Shown here in pieces: positions 47,848-57,499 of a DNA stretch of 64,000 nt. Position 1 is the first letter of the stretch; every line of letters begins with the position of its first letter. The DNA comes from Sceloporus undulatus. Taxonomy: Eukaryota; Chordata; Lepidosauria; Squamata; Phrynosomatidae. The translations under genes were made by a program, and so were the position numbers. The stretch is from positions 50,066,192-50,130,191 of the forward strand of contig NC_056527.1 of the NCBI RefSeq assembly GCF_019175285.1, read 5' to 3'. The notes beneath the pieces were generated by a model. It worked only from the letters and a program-made list of their open reading frames with translations, made no database searches and was not told the origin of the DNA.

Positions 47848-48216
47848 ATGGCTTCAAGGAGAACATTGCGCAGAAGACCACGAAACAGGGCACAGGCCAG
47901 ACGAAGAAGGCGTGCCCTCCGAAAGAGAAGACTGAGGTCTGCCAGAAGTTGCCGACGCCAGAAACCATCAGCTAGAACCAGGTCAAGGCTCCCCAGAAGA
48001 CTGCAACCTAAGAAGAAGGTCCGAATGACCAGAGATGCTTGGAGCATGTTGCACTCCTATGTAGATGGCATCTACAGGAAAGTGTCTGGGGAAGCTGAGC
48101 GTCTAAGGAGGAAGGAACGAAGACCCTCCATCATATCCTCAGATGTGCAAACTGCACTGAGGCAAGTCATGCCAAGGAAGCTGACCAGGCGAGTTGCCTG
48201 CACCAGGACCCGTTAG
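47848..48216 (+). CDS. Short arginine-rich histone H2B variant (probable sperm chromatin protein)
   Basis: 122 residues, intronless. The start is the ATG in ACCATGG, a strong context. Residues 1-51 hold 24 Arg, including RRRRR at 18-22, plus one Cys (C35), and look like a protamine. Residues 60-122 align without gaps to canonical H2B from helix 2 to the C-terminal helix (recalled, not searched): about 19 of 63 identical, with SYVDGIY for SFVNDIF, SGEAERL for AGEASRL, SIISSDVQTALR for TITSREIQTAVR, and the conserved Pro at 109. The loop-2 DNA-contact Arg is kept (R92). The helix-1 region (about 44-56) is replaced by a Pro- and Lys-rich linker. H2B E105 and E113 become K111 and T119, and the protein ends before the equivalent of K120. 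It has its own promoter and polyadenylation signal and no histone stem-loop. A role in spermatid or sperm chromatin is inference; alternatives are another germline H2B variant or a lineage-specific basic protein. Confidence 0.85.
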   Translation: MASRRTLRRRPRNRAQARRRRRALRKRRLRSARSCRRQKPSARTRSRLPRRLQPKKKVRMTRDAWSMLHSYVDGIYRKVSGEAERLRRKERRPSIISSDVQTALRQVMPRKLTRRVACTRTR

Positions 48217-48660
48217 AATGACATTCTTCCCCTTCTCTATGGCTGGCTGAAGACTTTGAAGAGAAGGGAAAGAACAGAAACCAGCCTGAAGGAAAAAAAT
48301 GTCAATCTTCTGCCTGCATAAAGATCAAACCAGAACCTTCAAAATGCCAAGGAATCCTGTAACTGACCACTTTTCTTTTCTTTCAATCAACCTCACTTTT
48401 ACTTCAAAGAAGAAAGATCTGGGAGCGTCCAAGCCCATTACTACAATAACACTGCTATGATTAAACCAATCTTCCATTAAGGTATTTTCAGTTATGCATG
48501 GAAGTGACTATCAGACTATGAAATTCCAGACTTTCCATCTCTGTGAAGCTTGAGTCAGTGGAAAGAAGACTACAGATCAACCACACTTAGACATGAAAGG
48601 ACTATGTGAGGGATTTGCTGAAGGAACGTTATCCTTGCAATAAAACAGGATTAGCAGGAT
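48217..48660 (+). other. 3' UTR of the H2B-like gene
   Basis: From the TAG stop to the expected cleavage zone. I searched by eye for the replication-dependent histone stem-loop (GGCTCTTTTCAGAGCC type) and found none. Confidence 0.6.
48639..48644 (+). terminator. Polyadenylation signal AATAAA
   Basis: Canonical hexamer, with a GT-rich element (TGTTGTGTGTGTTCTT) 20-35 bp further on. Supports a polyadenylated mRNA rather than a stem-loop-ended histone mRNA. Confidence 0.75.
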
Positions 48661-48669
48661 TTATTGTTG

Positions 48670-49769
48670 TGTGTGTTCTTCTTTATTGTGGGATACACAC
48701 CCTTTGTGTATATTCTGGTTGTATGTGTGCATGTGGGGAATTTGTGTCTGATGATGGGATAATGGCACCATCATCAGACTGAGAGCTTTTTACAGTATGA
48801 ATGTAGTTAAAATGACCTTAAGGATCAACAGACTGCATATGGACTTCACATTTCCAACATGGTACATTTCTTCACATATCCACATAGCCAGTGGTAAGGG
48901 ACTGTGGCAGTTGTAGGTCAAAACTGCTTAAGGGCCAAAGATTCTTCACTCCTGGTGCATTCTTTGAATCATTTTTCTTGGGCAAGGTAATTGGTTGAAT
49001 GTGAAGCAACAGACTGAGACTCCAGAGAAAATGGAGATATTGTGGGTAATTGGTTCATTTGCCCAGTTAAGTGACATTCTATCTATCCTGGAGGAGGATA
49101 CACCATCTTTTATTTGCTTACAATGATATTCACACATGTGGGATGGTTAATTTGCTCTAGTTTTAGGATGACTTTAAAGGAGATGCCCAAGGTGCTGGAT
49201 CTACTCTAAGGATAGGGTTCAGGACCTTGGATAATGCCTTCAAAATTCAGAGTAAACCCAGAGCTAATTCATTGCCCCACTGAAATGAAAGCAACAATGC
49301 ACCACCAGCTGATATTCCAACTATGATCCATCTGAACACAAAGGGTAATCCTTCACAATGCTTATACCTGCTGGATGCCACTGGAACTGATATAGAAACA
49401 TGGCAAAGCAGGCATCTATACGAGACAGAGCCTGGTGTATTGCATCCTCTTTGAAGACTACAAATTGAATTTCTCCAGAGAAGCCTCCATATTTTGTATT
49501 AGTAAATTTTGAAGTGCTGTTTTAGTTTAGGGGAATCCCAAACAGGGAATGAATGGACTGGGACTTTACTATTTGAGGTTTCCATCTCTAACAAAGTTAA
49601 AAAAAAAAAAGCTCAGGACTACAATTGGCAAGTTTTACCAAAACAACATCTAAAAATTTCCTATTCAAAACCATAAGGGTTTTTCTTCAGAGATTCAGTT
49701 TTCCTGCCTAACAAAGGGGTTTGTGACCTCATAAGGGACAGAGACATCCTGGATACCAGGGGAAGTACC
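48670..49769. other. Unique DNA downstream of the H2B-like gene
   Basis: A foldback scrap near 48893-48945 (GTAAGGGACTGTGGCAGTTG). No further gene recognised. Confidence 0.5.
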
Positions 49770-50310
49770 CAGTGGTGTCACTAGGGTTGACATCACCTGG
49801 TGTAGTAACTCATGGTATCACTCTCTCATCCCATACCACACCATTAAGAATCCTTAATAATATATTTTGTACAGTTACCCATATATCATAATTCATTTAT
49901 ATCACGTAAACAACTTAACAAAATTAAAATTATACGGTATCTTTAAATTACAGTATCATATACACAGTCTAAATGTATTTACATGTACATTGTTTCATGT
50001 GGTTGAAGTGAAAATTTGGGAAGTTGTGATGTTCTGGAAGAAAACTTTAAAAGAATTATTTTTTAAAATAATTAGTTAAAATTATTTAAAAACAAAAACA
50101 AAATGGTGGCCTCTTGTTTCTCTTCCCACTAAGCCTCACCCCACTCACACCATCTCTTCAACCTTTTAAAGGGATAAAGTCAAACACCACGGCCCATTAC
50201 TGCCAAAAGGCAGATGTTTGGGGAGCTGTGGTATCATCCCCGCACACACATACACCGGCACATTTAGGATGTCTCCTGGTGCAGCCTGCACCCTGCTAGT
50301 GACACCCTTG
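49770..50310. mobile_element. hAT MITE family D
   Basis: Begins CAGTGGTGTCACTAGGGTTG and ends CTGCTAGTGACACCCTTG. Flanks GAAGTACC and AAAATACC agree at 6 of 8 positions. The interior is AT-rich and corresponds to the 32.74-kb copy (TAAGAATCCTTAATA, CATCTCTT, AGGCAGATGTTT). Confidence 0.75.
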
Positions 50311-50377
50311 AAAATACCTTTTCATATTGCTAATGGCATTTAAATTTTTGTCCAGAAACATAGAAGAAATAACCCAG

Positions 50378-50562
50378 TTTGTGACCACTTTAACTGCCCT
50401 GGCTCAGTGCTAGGGAATTCTGAGAACTGCAGTTTTGTGAGACATTTCACCTTCTCTATCAGAGAGCTCTGGTGCCACAATAGAGTTCCCAGGATTCCCT
50501 AGCATTGAGCCAGGGCAGTTAAAGCAGTCTCAAACTGGTTTATTTCTGCTGTGTGTTTTGGA
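50378..50562. mobile_element. Foldback MITE family C
   Basis: TTTAACTGCCCTGGCTCAGT and GAGCCAGGGCAGTTAAAG are inverse. The centre has CTTCTCTATCAGAGAGCTC, the right end CTGCTGTGTGTTTTGG. Confidence 0.8.
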
Positions 50563-50634
50563 CCTTTATCTACTGGACTCTGTAATGGCCAAAAGGCGAA
50601 GTGGTCTGCCTGCAGAAATACAGTATCCGCACCA

Positions 50635-50830
50635 TCTCAGCTTAGAACAACACCAACATCATCTTCACAAAATGCAGGTCTGTGACTACCAGGGCCATAT
50701 ACTTTATATTTTTTCTCCTGTATGATTTTTAACATCTTTGTCTGTTGAAGAAGCTGACTGAACTTCGAAAGCTTACATCATGTATTTTGTGCATTTTTGT
50801 TCATCCAATAAAGGTATCACTGTTTTGTGG
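50635..50830 (+). mobile_element. Repeat with hammerhead-like core (intact copy)
   Basis: Same order as the split copy at 22050-23230. The core runs CTGTTGA (50742-50748), a 4-bp stem GAAG/CTTC, GAAA (50767-50770), then GCTTAC and an AATAAA-containing tail. The first box has one substitution from CTGATGA and there is an extra A before the stem, so it is probably inactive. May be a Penelope-like 3' end; uncertain. Confidence 0.45.
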
Positions 50831-50835
50831 ATTTT

Positions 50836-52084
50836 GGATGTTATTGTACTTCACCAATCGTATTACTGAAGAAGAGAAGTAATTACAAATAACTTGCTAT
50901 TTATAACTAGTTACCGCTAAGCTCAACTGCTACATTGATCACTCCCTCCACATAAACATGTCACATACAATTGACAAAAATTGCCTTTCAATGAGTACTT
51001 TACACCACAAACCTGGAGTGAACGCTGCTTTTGCCCTACATTAATTAAATTCAAATTATGTGGGCTTAGATAGCTCAGGTACAAGCATCACATAGTCAGA
51101 AAAAAAGATGTTTTAGAAATGGTATCTCTCCACAGTATCAGGAAACAGCAACTGTCTTCTCACAGCTCCTCAGACTTTTAATGCTATCAAACACCGCTTA
51201 CTTTTGCTTCATATCAAAAATCCCTTCACATTTCATTGCTGTAGTGCAGAATGAATTTCACAGAAACATACTCAGGGAAAAATAGTTAAATACACTTTAT
51301 GTTTTGAAGAGGTGTTATTTGACCGTGTTTTGTTCATCTTGCAGTCCAGAGTGGATTGGGTTTTAATTTTTTTAATTTTTTCTTAACCACACCTTTCAAC
51401 AGATTACTTTGCCTTTATCTCAGAAGGAGAAGGTGTGGGGACTTCTGAAATAGATAATTAATCTCTATTGCTATCTATAGTTTCATAGTTAACACTGTCT
51501 TGGAAGAAGTGTAAAAACACATTCGCACTTTAGAAAATGGGTGATTAGTTAATCAAATGACAATATGAATGGTAGACAAACATAAAAATGACTGCAAGGT
51601 GGAGCTATTTGTGAACAGTCACATTCTGTGCATAGGAAATGTATTTGTTGCCATTTATAAACAGCACTTCTCAGAGACCTTAAGCAGTTCCAAATTTTTT
51701 CTTCCCACATGCACCAGAAAACCATTTTGGCCCAGCAGAGATGCAAGTTCTGAACTTACTCTTCCTTTTCACTCTTTTTATCCAGAAAGTCCCCACCACC
51801 CATTTCAACAGACCAGTTTCTACAAGCAATCTATTCGCTGCTACTTAAAATATGTCCCACTCCATTCGGTGGGGCTTTCATATCAGGAAGCATGTTTTAA
51901 GATTGCAATCTTAATGCTCTTTAACCCCTGTGCTATTCAGATAAAGAGAATTTAAAGTGAGGAAGAAACAGAAGTACAGATACAGGCATATTTCCATTAA
52001 CAAAGCCTCCAACAAGGAAGCTCTTCTTTTACAAAGTCTTTTTACACCTACCCTGTTCCTTATTCCCTTCTTGTCCCCTGTCTA
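50836..52084. other. Unique DNA, no gene recognised
   Basis: A 128-residue ORF at 51569-51955 (+) has no recognised domain. Confidence 0.5.
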
Positions 52085-52285
52085 GCGGGAAGCAGTGGCA
52101 TCACTAGGGGAGTGCAGGGGATTCAGACCACACCAGGTGACGCCCTAAGGTGGGGTGACACCATTGCTCCTCAAACATCTCCTTTTTTTGACATAAATGG
52201 GATGTGGCATTAGCCTGTGTCCCATTAAAATGCTGACTATGGTGTGAGTGAGGCAAGGCTCAATGGGAGGAGAAAGGAGAGGTCC

Positions 52286-52287
<2 letters not shown>

Positions 52288-52330
<43 letters not shown>
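52288..52330. repeat. (TA)n microsatellite
   Basis: About 20 TA units inside the hAT MITE. Confidence 0.9.
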
Positions 52331-52332
<2 letters not shown>

Positions 52333-52458
52333 TAAAAAAATATATAAAATATTCTTCTTAAAAATTTCTTTAAACACATCACTTTTTACCAAATTTTCAC
52401 TTCAACCTGGAATTATGCATATGTAAATGCACAGAGGTTGTGCGTATGATGTTGTGAT

Positions 52459-52460
<2 letters not shown>

Positions 52461-52496
<36 letters not shown>

Positions 52497-52573
52497 TTTT
52501 ATTTATAGACCGCTATTCCGCAATGATCATAGCGGTGTACAGTAAAATTGCAAAACAATACAAAAAATTTCAA
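52461..52573 (-). mobile_element. L2-like LINE 3' end with (AAT)n tail
   Basis: (AAT)n, then TTTTTATTTATAGACCGCTA and ATCATAGCGGTGTACAGTA. The same design as 57463-57660, where it is the end of a LINE on the minus strand. The LINE piece ends where the minisatellite begins. Confidence 0.65.
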
Positions 52574-55564
52574 GGCCTCTCTCCCCGTCAAGATGGTGGT
52601 TGGAGGAGGGCTCTTTGTCTCCCAGGCCTGGCCTCTCTCCCCCTCAAGGTGGTGGTTGGAGGAGGGCTCTTTGTCTTCCAGGCCTGGCCTCTCTCCCCCT
52701 CAAGATGGTGGTTGGAGGAGGGCTCTTTGTCTTCCAGGCCAGGCTTCTCTCCCCCTCAAGATGGTGGTTGGAGGAGGGCTCTTTTTCTTCCAGGCCAGGC
52801 CTCTCTCCCCCTCAAGATGGTGGTTGGAGGAGGGCTCTTTGTCTTCCGCCCTCGCTCCCACTCAAGATGGTGGTGGGGAGGGCCTTATTCTTTCCAGGCC
52901 AGGCCTCTCTCCCCCTCAAGATGGTGGTTTGGAGGAGGGCTCTTTGTCTTCCAGGCCTGCCTCCTCCCCCTCAAGATGGTGGTTGGAGGGGCTCTTTGTC
53001 TCCAGGCCTGGCCTCTCCTCCTCAAAATGGTGGTTGGAGGAGGGCTCTTTGTCTTCCAGGCCTGGCTCTCCCTCCTCAAGATGGTGTTGGAGGAGGGCCT
53101 TTGTCTTCCAGGCCTGGCCCCTCTCCCCCTCAAGTATGGGGTTGGAGGAGGGCTCTTTGTCTTCCAGGCCGGCCTCTCTCCCCCTCAAGATGTGGTTGGA
53201 GGAGGGCTCTTTGTCTTCCAGGCCTGGCCTTCTCCCCCCCGCCCCCCAAGATGGTGGTTGGAGGGGGGCCTCTGTCTTCCATTCTCCAGGCCTGCCTCTC
53301 TCCCCCTCAGGTGGTGGTTGAGGAGGGCTCTTTTTTCCGCCGGCCTGCCTCTCTCCCCCCCTCAAGATGGTGTTGGAGGAGGCTCTGTCTTCCAGGCCTG
53401 CTCTCTCCCCTCAAGATGGGGTTGGAGGAGGGCCTTTGTCTTTCCAGGCCTGGCCTCTCTCCCCCCTCAAGATGGTGGTTGGAGGAGGGGCTCTTTGTCT
53501 TCCAGGCCTGGCCTCTCCCCCCCAAGATGGTGGTTTGGAGGAGGGCTCTTTGTCTTCCAGGCCACTTCTCTCCCCCTCAAGATGGTGGTTGAGGAGGGCT
53601 CTTTTTTCTCAGGCCGGCCTCTCTCCCCTCAAGATTGGTGGTTGGAGAAGGGCTCTTTGTCTTCCAGCCTGGCCTCTCCCCCCCCCCCTCAAGATGGTGG
53701 TTGGAGGAGGCTCTTTGTCTTCAGGCCTGGCCCTCTTCGCCCCTCAAGATGGTGTTGAGGAGGGCTCTTTTTTCTTCCAGGCCGGCCTCTCTCCCCCTCA
53801 AGATGGGTGGGTTGGAGGAGGGCTCTTTGTCTTCCAGCCTGGCCTTCCTCCTCCCCCTCAAGATGGTGGTTGGAGGGAGGCTCTTTTTCTTCCAGGCCGG
53901 CTCTCTCCCCTCAAGATGGTGTTGGAGGAGAGGCTCTTGTCTTCCAGGCCTGGCCCTCCTCCCCCTCAAGATGGTGGGTTGGGGGCTCTTGTCTTCCAGG
54001 CTGGCCTCTCTCCCTCAAGATGGTGGTTGGAGGAGGGCTCTTTGTCTTCCAGCGCCTGCCTCTCCCTCCCCCCTCAAGATGGTGGTTGGAGGAGGGCTCT
54101 TTTTCTTCCCAGGCCTGGCCCCTCCCTCCCCCTCAAGATGGTGGTTGGAGGAGGGCTCTTTGTCCTTTCCCAGGCCTGGCCTCTTCTCCCCCTCAAGATG
54201 GTGGTTGGAGGGGGGCTCTTTTTCTTCCAGGCCCGGCCTCTCTCTCCCCTCAAGATGGTGGTTGGAGGAGGGCTCTTTGGTCTTCCAGGCTGCCGCTCTC
54301 CCCTCAAGATGGTGGTTGGAGAGGGCTCTTTGTCTTCCAGGCCTGGCCTCTCCCCCCTAAAGATTGGTGGAGGAGGGCTCTTTGTCTTCCAGGCCAGGGG
54401 CCTCTCTCCCTCCCCCTCAAGATGTGGTTGGAGGAGGGCCTTTGGTCTCCAGGCCGGCCTCTCTCCCCTCAAGATGATGGTTTGGAGGAGGGCTCTTTGT
54501 CTTCCAGGGCCGGCCTCCTCCCCCTCAGAATGGTGGTTGGAGGAGGGCTCTTTGTCTTCCAGGCCTGGCCTCTCCTCCCCCCTCAAGAGGTTGTTGGAGG
54601 GAGGCTCTTTGTCTTCAGGCCTGGCTCTCTCCCCCCAAGATGGTGGTTGGAGGGGGGCTCCTTTGCTTCCGGCCGGCCTCTTCTCCCCCTCAAGATTGGT
54701 GGTTGGAGGAGGGCTCTTTGTCTTCCAGGCCTGGCCTCTCTCCCCGCCCCCTCAAGATATGGGGGAGGAGGGCTCTTTGTCTTCCAGGCCTGGCCCTCCT
54801 CCCCCCCTCAAGATGGTGGTTGAGGGGCTCCTTCTTCCGGCGCCTGGCCTCTCTCCTCCCCTCAAGATGGTGGTTGGAGGAGGGCTCCTTTGTCTCCAGG
54901 CCCCTGGCCTCCTCTCCCCCTCAAGATGGATGGTTGGAGGAGGGCTCTTTGTCTTCCAGGCCTGGCCTCTCTCCCCCCTCAAGATGGTGGTTGGGGAGGG
55001 CTCTTCTGTCCTTCCAGGCCTGCCTCTCTCCCCCTCAAGATGGGTGGTTTGGGGGGGGCTCTTTTCTTCCAGGCCTGGCCTCTCTCCCCCCAAGATGGTG
55101 TTGGAGGAGGGCCTCTTTGTCCTTCCAGGCCTGGCCTCTCTCCCCCTCACATGTGGTTGGAGGAGGGCTCTTTGTCCTTCCGGCCTGCCTCTCTCCTCCC
55201 TCAATATGGTGGTTGGAGGAGGCTCTTTTCTTCCACGGCCTGGCCTCTCTCCCCCTCAAGATGGTGGTTGGAGGAGGGCCCTCTTTTTTCCAGGCCGGCC
55301 TCCTCCCCACCAAGATGGGTGGTTGAGGGGGGCTCTTTGTCTTCTCCCTGCCAGGCCTCTCCCCCGCAAGATGGTGGTTGGAGGAGGCTCTTTGTCTTCC
55401 AGGCTGGCCCTCTCCCCCTCAAGATGGGGGTTGGAGGAGGGCTCGTTTTTTCCAGGCCTGGCCCTCTACCCCCTCAAGATGGGTTTGGAGGAGGGCTCTT
55501 TTTCTTCCGCCGGCCTCTGCTAGCCCCTCAAGATGGCGGTTGGAGGAGGGCTCTTTGTCTTCCA
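52574..55564. repeat. Minisatellite, 56-bp unit, about 53 copies
   Basis: The unit contains CCTCTCTCCCCCTCAAG, ATGGTGGTTGGAGGAGGGCT and CTTTGTCTTCCAGGCCTGG. Unit starts at 52632, 52688, 52744 and 52800 give an exact 56-bp period. From about 52845 nearly every unit carries 1-2 bp indels, mostly in homopolymers. Strong pyrimidine/purine strand bias. ORFs of 230-718 residues across it on both strands are artefacts of a stop-poor unit. Confidence 0.97.
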
Positions 55565-55808
55565 AGACAAATTAGAATTATTATTATTATTTAATATAAT
55601 TATTTAAAGGTATAATTCTAATTTTGCTAGTTATTTTATGTCACAACTAATACTATGAAATTCAGCGATAGGAAGGAATTATGACTGATGAGTAACAGTA
55701 TTACAAGAACCTTACCATGTAGTTTTAAGGCAGGAGGTCAATGAGGGTGTGACACCATGAGTTACCGCACCGGGTGACACCAACCGTAGTGATGCCACTG
55801 TCTGGAAG

Positions 55809-56429
55809 GATTTTTTTTCTTTTTAGCAGCATCAGCATATGCTGAAGGAGAGTTGGAGAAACACAAGCTTTCATATGTCATGTTGCAGCAGTGTGTTTGC
55901 AGCAAACAATGTAATAAAAGCTTGATTTGGGAAAGAACAGGATTGTGCTCTAGCTGTTTCTGCTGCAGCAATGTCTGCGCGGCTACAACAGGCAAGATAA
56001 ACAGCAGCTGTTTCCCGAGTCCTTTACTAAGCATGCTTGAACAACAAAAGAGAAAGAAAAGGAGAAAGCGGATAAGACTGCCTCACCAGCAACCAGCAAC
56101 ATATTAAAGAATCAGTGGTCTGTTAATTTAACCATCAAATGGAAATCAAAAGTGGAGGGTAGTAAAAGAGAAGAAAACAAAACAAAATCATCTTGGGTGC
56201 ATTATGAAAGAAGCTTTCAAGCAACCCCTAGAAATTTCAGAATGTTTTTGTTTACTCATGCATGGTTTACCTGATACATTTTTGTTTTTTCCATTTCACA
56301 TGTGCCTATTGTTGAGTTCTGAATACATTTTGTGAAACTGGATTTTTCTTTCTTTGTGGTGTAGGAACCTACAGTATCCCTATTCTTTCCATATTACTTC
56401 TGCTTCTGGTACCAAATTTTCAATTAATT
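55809..56429. other. Unique DNA, no gene recognised
   Basis: Two mutually antisense ORFs (84 and 90 residues) at 55762-56107 look accidental. The phrase TAAAAGCTTGATTTGGGAAA and its neighbours recur in diverged form at 25.58-25.75 kb, so this may be an old repeat. Confidence 0.4.
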
Positions 56430-56642
56430 AAATAACATTCGGGAACATTTCTACTTTGTTAACTGAGGTATACCCCCTTAAACAAGAATCCTGTATTGCT
56501 ATGTATTTTATATGTATTATCCTATTATTTCTTAGATTGTACGCCATAGGCAGGTTTACTCTTTTATATTTATTGTTTTTATGTACAGTGCTGTGCAAAT
56601 CTACAGAGCTATATAAATGAATCATCATCATCATCATCATAG
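56430..56642 (+). mobile_element. LINE 3' tail-like sequence with (CAT)n end
   Basis: TTAGATTGTACGCCATAGGC, then GTACAGTGCTGTGCAAATCT and ACAGAGCTATATAAATGAAT followed by (CAT)n has the form of a CR1/L2-type 3' end. Confidence 0.5.
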
Positions 56643-56916
56643 CTTAAAAGATGGAAATCAGGAGCCATCTAGATCAGTGATATGTAGACTGGTGCCAGTC
56701 CTGGTGCCTCATGAGTTTCCAGGAAAGACAAACCTAACTGGAGCCAATGGGGGGGGAAACAGATGGTGCCAATCTCTGACACAGTGAAAAAACACACAAC
56801 TGCATCACCACATCGGGACAGCCTAAGCGCTAGTCTAGATATTGTTGGACTGCAGCTCCCAGGATTTCTTACCATTCCTCATCATCAGCTATGCTAGCTA
56901 AAGCTGGTAGGACTTG

Positions 56917-57151
56917 GGGCCCGTACAGTCAGGCCAAAATAAAGCTGTGTTGGGTTACTTTGAAGGTATGCTGTTTAAATGACACACACATCTTAAGATG
57001 CCAGAAGCTGTGCCAAAGCTTTGCTCTAGTCATTAGGACTGGAGCATGGCTTTGGCACAGCTTCGGGCCTCTTAGGACGCATGCATAATTTAAACAGCAC
57101 ACTTTCAAAGTGGCCTGAAGCAGCTTTATTTTGGCCTGTCTGTTTGAGCCC
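56917..57151. mobile_element. Foldback MITE family A (Harbinger-like), complete, TTG duplication
   Basis: GGGCCCGTACAGTCAGGCC and GGCCTGTCTGTTTGAGCCC, flanked by TTG on both sides. 235 bp. Confidence 0.82.
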
Positions 57152-57258
57152 TTGGAATCCAAGAAGATGTGGAGGGCCACATTATCCACCCTAGTTTAAA
57201 CTCATACAACTGTCTGTGTAAATGGTATGGGAGTAAAACCCTCTTCCAATGAAACAAT

Positions 57259-57462
57259 GGCGGGATACAGACTGCCCAAAATGGGCGGCCTCCCACCGCC
57301 CTGGTTTGCTCTGCGGGGAAGCCGCAGCCTCCAGACCATGGGACTTCTCTGTGGAGCAAAAAGAACTCTTAAAAAGCGGGTTCTTCTTGCGGCACCCTTG
57401 TGACGCTGCAGTGCACCAATGGTGCACTGCGGCATCACAATGCCGGCGGGATGTGCGGACAC

Positions 57463-57499
<37 letters not shown>

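Larger units (their letters stand above)
52085..55808. mobile_element. hAT MITE family D enlarged by an L2-type tail and a 3-kb minisatellite
   Basis: Left terminus CAGTGGCATCACTAGGGG at 52093 and right terminus CGTAGTGATGCCACTG at 55800, flanked by GCGGGAAG and TCTGGAAG (6 of 8). What lies between is much longer than other copies because of the inserts at 52.46-55.56 kb. Confidence 0.75.

Noticed and set aside
47763-48047. 94-codon antisense ORF across the H2B-like gene
   Set aside because: It is the Arg-codon-rich strand read backwards (Leu/Ala-rich). The plus-strand gene has promoter, Kozak and poly(A) support.
52574-55564. Regular repeats reminiscent of a CRISPR array
   Set aside because: The units are directly contiguous, with no unique spacers, in a vertebrate genome.
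52523-55594. Very long ORFs (up to 718 codons, both strands) rich in Pro, Leu, Gly, Ser and Trp
   Set aside because: They run through the 56-bp minisatellite, whose period is not a multiple of three; all frames are stop-poor and indels shift them constantly. No start context or domain.
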